Source: CAVZVW01 sp963778845
GTDB lineage: Bacteria; Actinomycetota; Actinomycetes; Actinomycetales; Kineosporiaceae
Direction of reading: 5' to 3'
NCBI GenBank assembly: GCA_963778845.1
Contig: CAVZVW010000005.1
Span: 310,001-374,000, forward strand
DNA length: 64,000 nt
Of this stretch, positions 15,607 through 24,080 are shown one piece after another. Positions within the stretch are counted from its first letter, which is position 1. Each line of letters begins with the position of its first letter. A program made the position numbers and the translations under genes. The notes beneath the pieces were generated by a model. It saw nothing but the letters and a program-made list of their open reading frames with translations, made no database searches and was not told the DNA's origin.

Positions 15607-17499
15607 GTGAGACGCGGAGGATCCACACGGAAGCGGTGCCCGTCGAGGAGTCTCGCCCCACGGCACCGCGGGCTCATCGTCGTGACGTCGGCCGCCGGCC
15701 TTGTTGCGGGCCTCCTCGGCCCGTCCGCGCCGGCGGAGGCGGTCACCGCCGACCGAGCCATGGCCGTGAGGATGTGCAACACCGGCAGCGAGCTCGGCTG
15801 GGGGCTCGCCGAACGACAGGCAGACCCCGTCGACGCCGCGGCAGTCATGGCAGGTCGGGTGCCACTGCGTGGCGGGGTGTTCATCCTGCGGCCCAACCCG
15901 ACGTGGGTCCCGCAGTCGAGCCTGGACAGCTCGGGCAACAACCAGCAGCACGCCCTGGAGTGGGCGATGCCTCTGCTGCGGGAAGGGATGGCACGCGGAA
16001 GCGCGGCCATGATCAACCGCTTCTACGCCCTGCTCGCGGACTGGGCACACGACAACCCGCCCTCCCACCCGGTGACACATGCCGCGTGGGAGGACTTCCA
16101 GGTCGGGTACCGGCTCCTCACACTGGCCTGCGCGGTCGCCGGGCCCAAGGGCGGCCAGAGCTGGCTGGCAGGGATGCTGGTCACGCACATCGCCCAGGTC
16201 TCACGATCCACGGGGTGGACGCCCATCAACAACGCGTCGCTGCTGTCGAGCATCGGGCTCATGGCCGCGGGCTGCATCCTGCACAACAGCGCCGCGTCGG
16301 CGCTCGCGCTCTCCCGCTTCGCCTACCTGACTCCCAGGCTGTACCGCAGTGACGGCAGCGACAACGAGGGCGCGCCCGCCTACACGCTGTCGAACTACCG
16401 GTGGCAGGCAGCCCACAGCGCTCGTATGCGGGCCTGTGGGCTCACGCCGCCGGCTGCGACCCTGCGCACCGCCCGCATGCCGGACTTCGTCGCCGCCGCG
16501 ACCCGTCCCGACGGACGGTTGGAGAACCTCGGGGACAGCGGCAACGTCACCGTCAACCGCGCGTGGGTCAGCGGCACGGCCGCGGAGTACGCGGTGAGCA
16601 TGGGGGCGGCCGGGCAGCCGCCCACGTCCGTGTTCTCGAGGTTCTCCGGCGGCTACGTCTTCGGGCGAACCGGGTGGGGAACCCAACGCCCCTTCGCCGA
16701 GGAGACGTTCTACTCCGTGCGGACCGGTGCGGGACAGCCGACCGTGTTGCACGGCCATGCCGACCAGACCGCACTCACGCTGTTCGCCGGCGGGTCGCCG
16801 CTGCTGGTCGACTCCGGGGTCTACAGGTACACGACCAACGCCGCTCGCTCCTACGTACTGTCCCGGCGGGCGCACACCAGCGTCACGGTCTCCGGCCTGC
16901 GCTCGTCAGCCAAGGCCGTGACGGTGAAGGCGGCCGTCTCGAACGCGGACTACGACCTGGTCAGCCTGGACGACTCGTCGTACTCGGCGTCGCGTGTACG
17001 GCTGCAGCGCGACATCTTCTTCTCCCGGGCCGGAGGATGGCTGCTCGTCGTCGACTCGGTCACCTCGCCGGTGGCCGTTCGCGTCGACCAGCGTTGGCAG
17101 CTCCCCCGGGGCCGCCAGGTCGTCCTCGGGCCCGCGACGATGCTCACGGCCGGTGCGGGGACCAACCTCGCGATGCGATGGCTCACGTTCAGGCCAACCC
17201 TGAGCGTGGCCGCGGGCCAGACCTCCCCGAGCTACTCAGGCTGGACCTCGACCGCCTATGGCAGCCTGCTCTCCGCCCCCACGGTGCAGGCCTCGCGTTC
17301 GGGCACGAGCGTGGTGCTCGCGACGTTCATCACCCCGGTCGCAGCCGGCCAGAGTCCTCCGGGAGCCCCCGGCGGCGCCACGGTCGGCGGTCGGTACGCC
17401 TCGTCGACGATGTCGCTCACCGTCACGATGCCGGGGCACCCACCGGAGTCGGTGACGCTGGTGCACGGCTCGGTCCTCACCCACTCGACGGGACCGTGA
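15607..17499 (+). CDS. Secreted heparinase II/III-like polysaccharide lyase
   Basis: A 630-residue protein with a basic N-terminus, hydrophobic segment (about 24-40) and an ASA-like cleavage site (PSAPAEA about 39-45), so probably exported. Residues about 50-320 form an alpha-helical toroid-like region; the C-terminal part holds HGHADQTALTLFAGGSPLLVDSGVY, the signature of the heparinase II/III beta-sandwich domain. Lyases of this fold cleave uronic-acid-containing polysaccharides; the actual substrate cannot be read. The GTG start lacks a clear ribosome-binding site. It is divergent from gatC and convergent with ligA, with no polysaccharide genes nearby. Confidence 0.8.
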   Translation: MRRGGSTRKRCPSRSLAPRHRGLIVVTSAAGLVAGLLGPSAPAEAVTADRAMAVRMCNTGSELGWGLAERQADPVDAAAVMAGRVPLRGGVFILRPNPTWVPQSSLDSSGNNQQHALEWAMPLLREGMARGSAAMINRFYALLADWAHDNPPSHPVTHAAWEDFQVGYRLLTLACAVAGPKGGQSWLAGMLVTHIAQVSRSTGWTPINNASLLSSIGLMAAGCILHNSAASALALSRFAYLTPRLYRSDGSDNEGAPAYTLSNYRWQAAHSARMRACGLTPPAATLRTARMPDFVAAATRPDGRLENLGDSGNVTVNRAWVSGTAAEYAVSMGAAGQPPTSVFSRFSGGYVFGRTGWGTQRPFAEETFYSVRTGAGQPTVLHGHADQTALTLFAGGSPLLVDSGVYRYTTNAARSYVLSRRAHTSVTVSGLRSSAKAVTVKAAVSNADYDLVSLDDSSYSASRVRLQRDIFFSRAGGWLLVVDSVTSPVAVRVDQRWQLPRGRQVVLGPATMLTAGAGTNLAMRWLTFRPTLSVAAGQTSPSYSGWTSTAYGSLLSAPTVQASRSGTSVVLATFITPVAAGQSPPGAPGGATVGGRYASSTMSLTVTMPGHPPESVTLVHGSVLTHSTGP

Positions 17500-17518
17500 G
17501 CCTCACCCACCACCCTCG

Positions 17519-19642
17519 TCAGCCGCCTTCGGGCGTCGGCCCGGCGTCCAGAAGGCGGCGGAACCCGGCCTCGTCCAGGATCGGGACGCCGAGCCGGGCG
17601 GCGTCGGCGGCCTTCGTTCCGGCGTTCTCGCCGACCACGACGTAGTCGGTCTTGCGTGAGACGCTGCTGGAGGCCTTGCCGCCACGGGAGAGGATGGCCT
17701 CCTTGGCCTCGTCCCGGCTGAACCCCGCGAGCGTGCCGGTCACGACGACGGTGACGCCCTCGAGGGTGCGCGGCGTCGCGGCGTCGGTCTCGTCGGCCAT
17801 GCGAACCCCTGCCGCAGACCACCTGTCGACAACCCCGGCGTGCCAGTCCACGGCGAACCACTCGCGCACGGACTCCGCGATCACCGGGCCCACGCCGTCC
17901 ACGGCGGCCAGCGCGTCGGCGTCGGCGTCGCGGATGCGCGGCAGCGAGCCCATCGCCTGGGCAAGCGCCCGGGCCGCCGTAGGCCCGACGTGGCGGATGG
18001 ACAGGGCCACGAGCACCCGCCACAGCGGCTGCTCCTTGGCCTTGGCGAGGTTGTCCAGGAGCTTGGCGCCGTTCGCGGAGACCTCCCCGTCCTTGCGCGT
18101 GTAGAGCGGGACGGCGCGCAGCTTCTGCTCGGTGAGGTCGAACAGGTCGCCCTCGTCGGCGACCGCGCCGGCCTGCAGCAAGGCGATCGCGCCCTCCCAC
18201 CCGAGCGCCTCGATGTCCAGGGCACCCCGGCCGGCGACGTGGAACAGGCGTTCCCGAAGCTGCGCGGGGCAGCTTCGGGCGTTGGGGCAGCGGATGTCGG
18301 CGTCGCCGTCCTTCTCGTAGGCCAGCTGCACCCCGCACTCCGGGCAGTGGGTCGGCATGACGAACGGATGCTCGCTGCCGTCACGCGCCGCCACCACCGG
18401 CCCCACGATCTCCGGGATCACGTCGCCGGCCTTGCGCAGCACCACCGTGTCGCCGATGAGCACACCCTTGCGCTCGACCTCGGAGGCGTTGTGCAGCGTC
18501 GCCATGCTGACGGTGGAGCCCGACACGACCACCGGCTGCATCACCCCGAACGGGGTGACCCGACCGGTACGGCCCACGTTGACCCGGATGTCGAGAAGGC
18601 GCGTGTTGACCTCCTCGGGCGGGTACTTGAACGCCACCGCCCACCGCGGGTCCTTGCTCGTCGAACCCAGCCGGCGCTGCATCCCCACGTCGTCGACCTT
18701 GACCACGACCCCGTCGATCTCGTGCTCCTGGTCGTGACGGTGCTCGCCGACCTCGACGATGTAGGCCAGGACCTCCTCCACCGAGTCCACGACCCGGTAG
18801 TGCCCGCTGACGGGCAGCCCCCAGGCACGCAGCAGGTCGTAGGCGCCGGACTGGGTCGCGACGTCGAAGCCCTCCCGCGCCCCGATCCCGTGCACCAGCA
18901 GGCGCAACGGCCGTGACGCGCTGACCCGCGGGTCCTTCTGGCGCAGCGACCCCGCCGCAGCGTTGCGCGGGTTCGCGAACGGGGCCCTCCCGGCGGCCAC
19001 CAGAGAGGCGTTCAGGTCCGCGAACCCCGCGACCGGGAAGAACACCTCCCCACGCACCTCCACCCGCCGGGGGACGACGACACCGGCGACCGGGCGCAGC
19101 GTGTGCGGGACGCCGGCGATCGTGCGCACGTTCAACGTCACGTCCTCACCGGTGCGCCCGTCCCCCCGGGTCGCCGCCCGCACGAGACGGCCGGCCTCGT
19201 ACAGCAGGTTCACCGCCAACCCGTCGATCTTCAGCTCGCACAGGTAGCGCACCTGCTCACCCGCGGCCACACCGGCGTCACGCTCCACCCGGTCGGCCCA
19301 CGCGCGGACCTCCTGGTCGCTGAACGCGTTCGCCAGGCTCAGCATCCGCTCCAGGTGGTCGACCGGCTCGAAGTCCGTCGAGAACACGCCACCGACCCGC
19401 TGTGTCGGGGAGTCTGGCGTGCGCAGCCCGGGGTAGCGCGCCTCCAACGCCTCCAGACCCCTGACGAGGGTGTCGTAGTCGGCGTCACTGACCGTGGGAG
19501 CGTCACGCACGTAGTAGGCGAACTGGTGAGCCCGCACCTCGTCGGCGAGCTCCACCCACTCGTGCCTCGCGTCGTCCGGCGTCTGCTCGCCGGGAACGAA
19601 CCCGCCCGTGGCCTCCCCAGTCGAGTGCGTCACGCCCGCCAT
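17519..19642 (-). CDS. ligA: NAD-dependent DNA ligase
   Basis: Seals nicks in replication and repair using NAD+. Domain order is complete: Ia and adenylation domain with the lysine of ELKIDGLAV (about 138), OB fold, the zinc finger beginning HCPECGVQL with the second pair in RCPNARSCPAQL, helix-hairpin-helix repeats, and a C-terminal BRCT domain (about 620-707). 707 residues from ATG 19642; a GTG seven codons upstream and one three codons downstream are alternatives. Monocistronic, facing away from the protease gene. Confidence 0.97.
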   Translation of the reverse strand: MAGVTHSTGEATGGFVPGEQTPDDARHEWVELADEVRAHQFAYYVRDAPTVSDADYDTLVRGLEALEARYPGLRTPDSPTQRVGGVFSTDFEPVDHLERMLSLANAFSDQEVRAWADRVERDAGVAAGEQVRYLCELKIDGLAVNLLYEAGRLVRAATRGDGRTGEDVTLNVRTIAGVPHTLRPVAGVVVPRRVEVRGEVFFPVAGFADLNASLVAAGRAPFANPRNAAAGSLRQKDPRVSASRPLRLLVHGIGAREGFDVATQSGAYDLLRAWGLPVSGHYRVVDSVEEVLAYIVEVGEHRHDQEHEIDGVVVKVDDVGMQRRLGSTSKDPRWAVAFKYPPEEVNTRLLDIRVNVGRTGRVTPFGVMQPVVVSGSTVSMATLHNASEVERKGVLIGDTVVLRKAGDVIPEIVGPVVAARDGSEHPFVMPTHCPECGVQLAYEKDGDADIRCPNARSCPAQLRERLFHVAGRGALDIEALGWEGAIALLQAGAVADEGDLFDLTEQKLRAVPLYTRKDGEVSANGAKLLDNLAKAKEQPLWRVLVALSIRHVGPTAARALAQAMGSLPRIRDADADALAAVDGVGPVIAESVREWFAVDWHAGVVDRWSAAGVRMADETDAATPRTLEGVTVVVTGTLAGFSRDEAKEAILSRGGKASSSVSRKTDYVVVGENAGTKAADAARLGVPILDEAGFRRLLDAGPTPEGG

Positions 19643-19734
19643 CTTGCCCGACACCACCGACACCCACGGGCAGGCGTAGCGAACTCGTAACGCGTAGTGG
19701 GCCGAAGGCCCCTGGACGCGGCCGATGCCACCAC

Positions 19735-19740
19735 TAGACT
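19735..19740 (+). promoter_or_regulatory. -10 box of the secreted protease gene
   Basis: TAGACT about 52 nt before the GTG at 19793. Unlike many neighbours this transcript has a leader with a ribosome-binding site (AGGAGATCAG). Confidence 0.5.
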
Positions 19741-19792
19741 CCGCTCGACCAGGGGGGTTCGTGACCTCCGCGCGCCGACCAGGAGATCAGCT

Positions 19793-21856
19793 GTGACCAG
19801 CCTTCGCGCCAGCTCACGCATGGGCACGCTCCAGCGGCGGATCGCCGCGGGGGCCCTCGCGTTCACCGTCCCATTCGCCCTCGCCGGCCTGACAGCCGCG
19901 CCGGCCGGCGCCGACACCATCGCGGTCAAGACCGCGACAAGGATCGCCGACCAGGCATATCCGGGCATCCAGCTCATCGAGGTGGACTACGCCGCCACCT
20001 TGACAGTGCCTGAGGCCACGATCGACTCGAAGGCCCTCGCCGCGTTGCAGGCCCGACTGGTCCGTCAGGTCCTCTCCGGGGCGGTCGGCCAGACCAACGC
20101 GGCCATCATCGCCGCGCTCGTCGACGAGATCGCCAAGAACCCCCTCACGTACTTCAAACCGACAAGCAAGCTGCGCACGACGCAGGCAGGGGTCTCCGGG
20201 TTCGGCACCGGGTGGGTCGTTACGCCGGACGGGTACATGGTGACCGCCGCCCACGTGGTGACCCCGGACCCGGGCGAGATCCAGCAGGCCTTCGCCGACT
20301 CGGCCCTCAACCAGTTCGTCAGCGAGGACGCGAAGTCCCTCGAGCAGGACAGCGGCGTGAAGTTCACCGCCGACCAGCTCAAGAAGCTCACGGAGGCGGC
20401 TGCCACCTTCGACGCGCACTACCTCCAGCTCGGTGACGTCACCAAGGCGATCTCGGCCCAGATCGGGGTCGGCGTCGCCGGCTTCAAGAAGTCCCAGAAG
20501 GGCAAGCCGATCGAGGTCGTCAGCGTCGGCGAGCCGTACCCGGGCAAGGACGTCGCCATCCTCAAGCTCGACGGCGAGACCCACATGCCGACACTGCCCG
20601 TGGGCAAGGACGGCGACGTCGTCGAGGGGGACACGCTCTACGTCGCCGGCTACCCCGCGGCGTCGACCTTCTTCTCCGGTCTGTCCCAGGACTCCCAGGT
20701 TCAGCCGACGGTGACGCAGGGGCCTCTCACGGCGATCAAGAGCAACCCGGCGGGGACGCCGGTCTTCCAGACCCAGGCCCCGGCCAGCCCCGGCAACTCC
20801 GGCGGTCCGGTGCTCGACGACGCCGGCAACGTCGTCGGGATCCTCGTCGCCGGTGCGCTCGACAACAAGGGGGTGGCGCTGGAGGGCCAGGAGTTCGTGG
20901 TGCCCATCAGCGTCGTCACCGAGAAGCTCAACCAGAGCAACATCACCCCCAAGACCTCCGACTCGACCACCATGTACAACAAGGCGCTGGAGTCGTACTA
21001 CCAGCACCGGTACAAGGAGGCGCTGCCGCTGTTCCAGCAGGTGGCCAACCTCTACCCGGGCCACCCGTACGCCGGTGACTTCGTGACCAAGTCGCAGTCG
21101 GCCATCAGCGCCGGGCAGGACAAGACCCCGGCCGGGGCAGGGTCGCTCCTGCTGATCGGCGGCATCGCCCTGGTGGTCGTCCTCGTGGTCGCCGGGCTCG
21201 TGGTCCTTCTCCTGCGGCGGCGCAAGTCCTCCCCCGGCGCACCGGCGGGCGTCCCCGTCCCCGTGTACGCGGGGCAGCCACAAGCCGGCTACCCGCCCCA
21301 GGGATACCCGCAGCAGCAGTACCCGCCACAGCAGGCGGCCGCCCAGGGCTACCCGCAGCAGCAGTACCCGCCACAACAGCCCGGCTACCCCCAGCAGTAC
21401 CCCCCGCAGCAGCCTGGCTACCCCCAGCAGGTACCCCAGCAACCGGGATACCCCCAGCAGGCACCGCAGCAGCAGCCTGGCTACACCCAGCAGTACCCCC
21501 CGCAGCAGCCTGGCTACCCCCAGCAGGTACCCCAGCAGCCTGCATACCCTCCGCAGGCACCGCAACAGCCCGCCTACCCCCAACAGCAGCAGGGGGCGTA
21601 CCCACCGCCGCAGGCCTACCAGCCGCCGGCTCCAGCGCAGGCTCCGGCGCAGGCACCGGAAGCGCCCGGCTACACGCCGGCGACCTACCCGCTGCCAGGC
21701 GACACGCAGCCGCTCGGCGACTCGGGGCAGGCACCGACGGAGCCTGTGGCTCCGCCACCGGGGGCACCGGGGGCACCGGCAGCACCGGCAGCGCCGGCAG
21801 CACCCGCACCGCCGGCACCGGCAGCCGAGGACGCACCACCGCCTGGCCAGGAGTAG
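19793..21856 (+). CDS. Membrane-anchored trypsin-like serine protease with Pro/Gln-rich tail
   Basis: 687 residues. A signal peptide-like N-terminus (about 10-40, ending PAGADT), then a chymotrypsin-fold domain with His154 (TAAHVV), Asp253 (KDVAILKL) and Ser336 (SPGNSGGP), a complete triad. Residues about 395-435 (YNKALESYYQHRYKEALPLF) look like a TPR hairpin. A membrane helix spans about 440-468, followed by RRRK and then a tail of more than 200 residues rich in Pro, Gln, Tyr, Gly and later Ala. If the first hydrophobic segment is cleaved, the protease faces outside and the tail lies in the cytoplasm. The GTG is fixed by AGGAGATCAG. Substrate unknown. Confidence 0.85.
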   Translation: MTSLRASSRMGTLQRRIAAGALAFTVPFALAGLTAAPAGADTIAVKTATRIADQAYPGIQLIEVDYAATLTVPEATIDSKALAALQARLVRQVLSGAVGQTNAAIIAALVDEIAKNPLTYFKPTSKLRTTQAGVSGFGTGWVVTPDGYMVTAAHVVTPDPGEIQQAFADSALNQFVSEDAKSLEQDSGVKFTADQLKKLTEAAATFDAHYLQLGDVTKAISAQIGVGVAGFKKSQKGKPIEVVSVGEPYPGKDVAILKLDGETHMPTLPVGKDGDVVEGDTLYVAGYPAASTFFSGLSQDSQVQPTVTQGPLTAIKSNPAGTPVFQTQAPASPGNSGGPVLDDAGNVVGILVAGALDNKGVALEGQEFVVPISVVTEKLNQSNITPKTSDSTTMYNKALESYYQHRYKEALPLFQQVANLYPGHPYAGDFVTKSQSAISAGQDKTPAGAGSLLLIGGIALVVVLVVAGLVVLLLRRRKSSPGAPAGVPVPVYAGQPQAGYPPQGYPQQQYPPQQAAAQGYPQQQYPPQQPGYPQQYPPQQPGYPQQVPQQPGYPQQAPQQQPGYTQQYPPQQPGYPQQVPQQPAYPPQAPQQPAYPQQQQGAYPPPQAYQPPAPAQAPAQAPEAPGYTPATYPLPGDTQPLGDSGQAPTEPVAPPPGAPGAPAAPAAPAAPAPPAPAAEDAPPPGQE
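21285..21620 (+). repeat. Degenerate Pro-Gln-Tyr-Gly repeat tract
   Basis: Repeats of the kind PGYPQQ, YPPQQ and VPQQ within the protease gene. Two longer stretches near 21390-21440 and 21490-21540 are almost identical at DNA level, indicating recent internal duplication. The composition resembles low-complexity, phase-separating tails. Confidence 0.8.
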
Positions 21857-21879
21857 CCGGCGGGCGGTAGCCGGCGAAC

Positions 21880-21919
21880 CAGCAGTAGGCCCCCGCCAGG
21901 AGGTGGGGGCCTACTGCTG
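21880..21919. terminator. Bidirectional stem-loop terminator between convergent genes
   Basis: Perfect 15-nt arms (21880-21894 and 21905-21919, cagcagtaggccccc and its complement) with a 10-nt loop. It separates the protease gene from the convergent MetE-like gene; the TAG stop of the latter (21911-21913) lies inside the right arm. No U-tract on either side. Confidence 0.75.
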
Positions 21920-22921
21920 TGCGCGCTCGGCGAGCTCGGCCGCGGCTCGCCGAGCCGAACCGAGCCTCGCCCGAGCTCGCTCCGGCGACGCGCCGGACAG
22001 CCCGCACGTCGGGGTGACCACGACGTCGCCCACCGCCGCCGCGGCCAGCCCCATGCGCCGCCAAGGGGTCCAGACCCGGTCGGCCACGACGTCCGGCGCC
22101 AGCTCGGCGCCCGACGTCGGCACCGCCCCAGCCCACAGCCCCACGCCCGCCTCGACGGCACTGGCGACGGCCTCCCACTCCGGCGTCCCCAGCAGGCCGA
22201 CGTCGAGCGAGACCGCCCCTGCACCGGCCCGAACGAGCAGCGCCACGGGCACGTCAGCTGCGCAACAGTGCACGACGGTGGTCACCGCCCCTGCGGCGAC
22301 GGCCGCGCCGATGACGGCCGCCAGGGCCCGCACTGCAACCTGGTCGTCGACCGCCCGCAGCCGGCCGAAGCCGCTCGCCGTGCGCAGTCGTCCTTGGAGC
22401 ACCCCGGGAAGTCCCGGCTCGTCCACCTGGAGCACCACGGCGGCATCGGGCACCAGGGCGCGGATCTCCGCGATGTGGACGGCGACCGCCTCGGCGAGAG
22501 AGTCGGCGATGTCACGGCAGGCGCCCGGGTCTGCCAGGGCTCGCTCGAGCCGTGGTAGCCAGAGACCGGCAGCCAGCGTCCATGGCCCGGCCACCTGCAG
22601 CTTGAGCGGGCCCGAGTAGCCCTGCGTCGCCTCGGCCAGGGCATCGAGGTCCTGGCGCATCATGGCCCTGGCGCGCTGCACGTCGCGGCCCGGATGGTCC
22701 ACGAGCCGCCACCCCGAGGGCTGGAGGTCCACCGGCAGGTCGACGAGCAGTCCCGCCGAACGCCCGAGCATGTCGGCCCCGGGGCCGCGACCCGGGAGCT
22801 CCGGCAGATACGGCACGTGTGGGTCGGCCAGCTCGTCGAGGGTCGTGCGGGCGGCGTCCAGAGGGTCGGTGCCCGGCCAGGAGCCCACCCCGCTCGCCCG
22901 GCCCTGCACGCGCTCCTGCAC
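21911..22921 (-). CDS. MetE-like cobalamin-independent methyltransferase (C-terminal domain only)
   Basis: A 336-residue TIM-barrel protein of the uroporphyrinogen decarboxylase/MetE superfamily. It keeps the likely zinc ligands in TTVVHCCAADV and VVTPTCGLSG and the LQVDEPGLP segment, but lacks the N-terminal half of full MetE (about 750 residues). It may be a methionine synthase using a simpler methyl donor or another methyltransferase. I chose the GTG at 22921 (MQERVQGRASGVGSWPGTD) because TAGGGT lies exactly 7 nt upstream, giving a leaderless start; the GTG three codons earlier would overlap that box. It follows mnmA on the same strand by 40 nt. Confidence 0.75.
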   Translation of the reverse strand: MQERVQGRASGVGSWPGTDPLDAARTTLDELADPHVPYLPELPGRGPGADMLGRSAGLLVDLPVDLQPSGWRLVDHPGRDVQRARAMMRQDLDALAEATQGYSGPLKLQVAGPWTLAAGLWLPRLERALADPGACRDIADSLAEAVAVHIAEIRALVPDAAVVLQVDEPGLPGVLQGRLRTASGFGRLRAVDDQVAVRALAAVIGAAVAAGAVTTVVHCCAADVPVALLVRAGAGAVSLDVGLLGTPEWEAVASAVEAGVGLWAGAVPTSGAELAPDVVADRVWTPWRRMGLAAAAVGDVVVTPTCGLSGASPERARARLGSARRAAAELAERAQQ

Positions 22922-22928
22922 GCCCGCC

Positions 22929-22934
22929 ACCCTA
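22929..22934 (-). promoter_or_regulatory. -10 box of the leaderless MetE-like gene
   Basis: TAGGGT, 7 nt before the GTG at 22921. Confidence 0.55.
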
Positions 22935-22961
22935 GATGGTCGTCGTGCGCCCGGGGCGAGG

Positions 22962-24080
22962 TCAGCTCTCGGGCTTGTCCTCGACCAGCGCGGCCGGCCG
23001 CGTTTGACGAGGAGCGGAGGAGACGGTCGCCGCGCCCAGCACGAGCGACCCGTCGTAGAAGGCGACCGTCTGGCCCGGCGCGACACCGCGCAGCGGCTCG
23101 TGCAGACGCGCAGCCACGACGTCCCTGCGCACCGCGGTCAGCGTCGCCGCGACCTGCTCGCCGTGCGCGCGCACCTGAACGCCGACACCCTCCCCGACCA
23201 CGGGAGCCCGGCCGCCCCAGGTCGGAGCCGCGCCCTCGAGAGTCGTCACCGCCAGGTGGGCGGCCGGTCCCACCACGACGGCGTTGCTCAGCGGGCGCAC
23301 CTCGAGCACGTAGCGCGGCCGACCGTCGCGCGCAGGGTCGCCGAGGCCGAGCCCGCGCCGCTGACCCACAGTGAAGGCATAGGCACCTCGGTGCTCACCC
23401 ACCTGCCGGCCGGACTCGTCGAGCACCGGGCCGGGGCGCGTCCCGAGTCGCCCTGCCAGCCACCTCTGGGTGTCCCCGTCGGCGATGAAGCACACGTCGT
23501 GGCTGTCCGGCTTGGCGGCCACGCGCAGCCCGCGGCGGGCGGCCTCGGCGCGGACCTCGTGCTTGAGCGAGCCGCCTAGGGGGAAGACGGCATGCCGCAG
23601 GGCCCGAGCGTCGAGTACCGCGAGCACATACGACTGGTCCTTGGCCCGGTCGGCGGCGCGGTGCAACGTGGGTCCGGCGACACCGGGGAGGACCTTCGCG
23701 TAGTGCCCTGTGCAGACGGCGTCGAAACCCAGGGCCAGCGCCTTGTCGAGCAGCGCGGAGAACTTGATGCGCTCGTTGCAGCGGACACAGGGGTTGGGCG
23801 TGCGCCCGGCCGCGTACTCGGTGACGAAGTCGTCCACGACGTCGCGCTCGAAGCGCTCGGCCAGGTCCCACACGTAGAAGGGGATCTCGAGGGCGTCGGC
23901 CACCCGACGGGCGTCGTCGGCGTCCTCGACGGTGCAGCATCCCCGGGCGCCGGCGCGCAGCGTCCCCGGCGTGCGGGAGAGGGCGAGGTGGACCCCGACC
24001 ACGTCGTGGCCGGCCTCGACGGCGCGCGCCGCGGCCACCGCGGAGTCGACTCCCCCGCTCATCGCGGCGAGGACCCTCAT
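22962..24080 (-). CDS. mnmA: tRNA-specific 2-thiouridylase
   Basis: Adds sulfur at U34 of Lys, Glu and Gln tRNAs using sulfur passed from a cysteine desulfurase. PP-loop AMSGGVDSAV (6-15), catalytic cysteines Cys101 (VRCNERIKF) and Cys197 (HDVCFIADGD), and GHYAKV are all present. 372 residues, standard length. The ATG overlaps the stop of the desulfurase gene (ATGA), placing donor and user of sulfur in one transcript. Confidence 0.97.
   Translation of the reverse strand: MRVLAAMSGGVDSAVAAARAVEAGHDVVGVHLALSRTPGTLRAGARGCCTVEDADDARRVADALEIPFYVWDLAERFERDVVDDFVTEYAAGRTPNPCVRCNERIKFSALLDKALALGFDAVCTGHYAKVLPGVAGPTLHRAADRAKDQSYVLAVLDARALRHAVFPLGGSLKHEVRAEAARRGLRVAAKPDSHDVCFIADGDTQRWLAGRLGTRPGPVLDESGRQVGEHRGAYAFTVGQRRGLGLGDPARDGRPRYVLEVRPLSNAVVVGPAAHLAVTTLEGAAPTWGGRAPVVGEGVGVQVRAHGEQVAATLTAVRRDVVAARLHEPLRGVAPGQTVAFYDGSLVLGAATVSSAPRQTRPAALVEDKPES

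Noticed and set aside
22935..22961. Cobalamin riboswitch in front of the MetE-like gene
   Set aside because: Only 40 nt separate mnmA and this gene, and a -10 box sits 7 nt before the start, so there is no room for a riboswitch.
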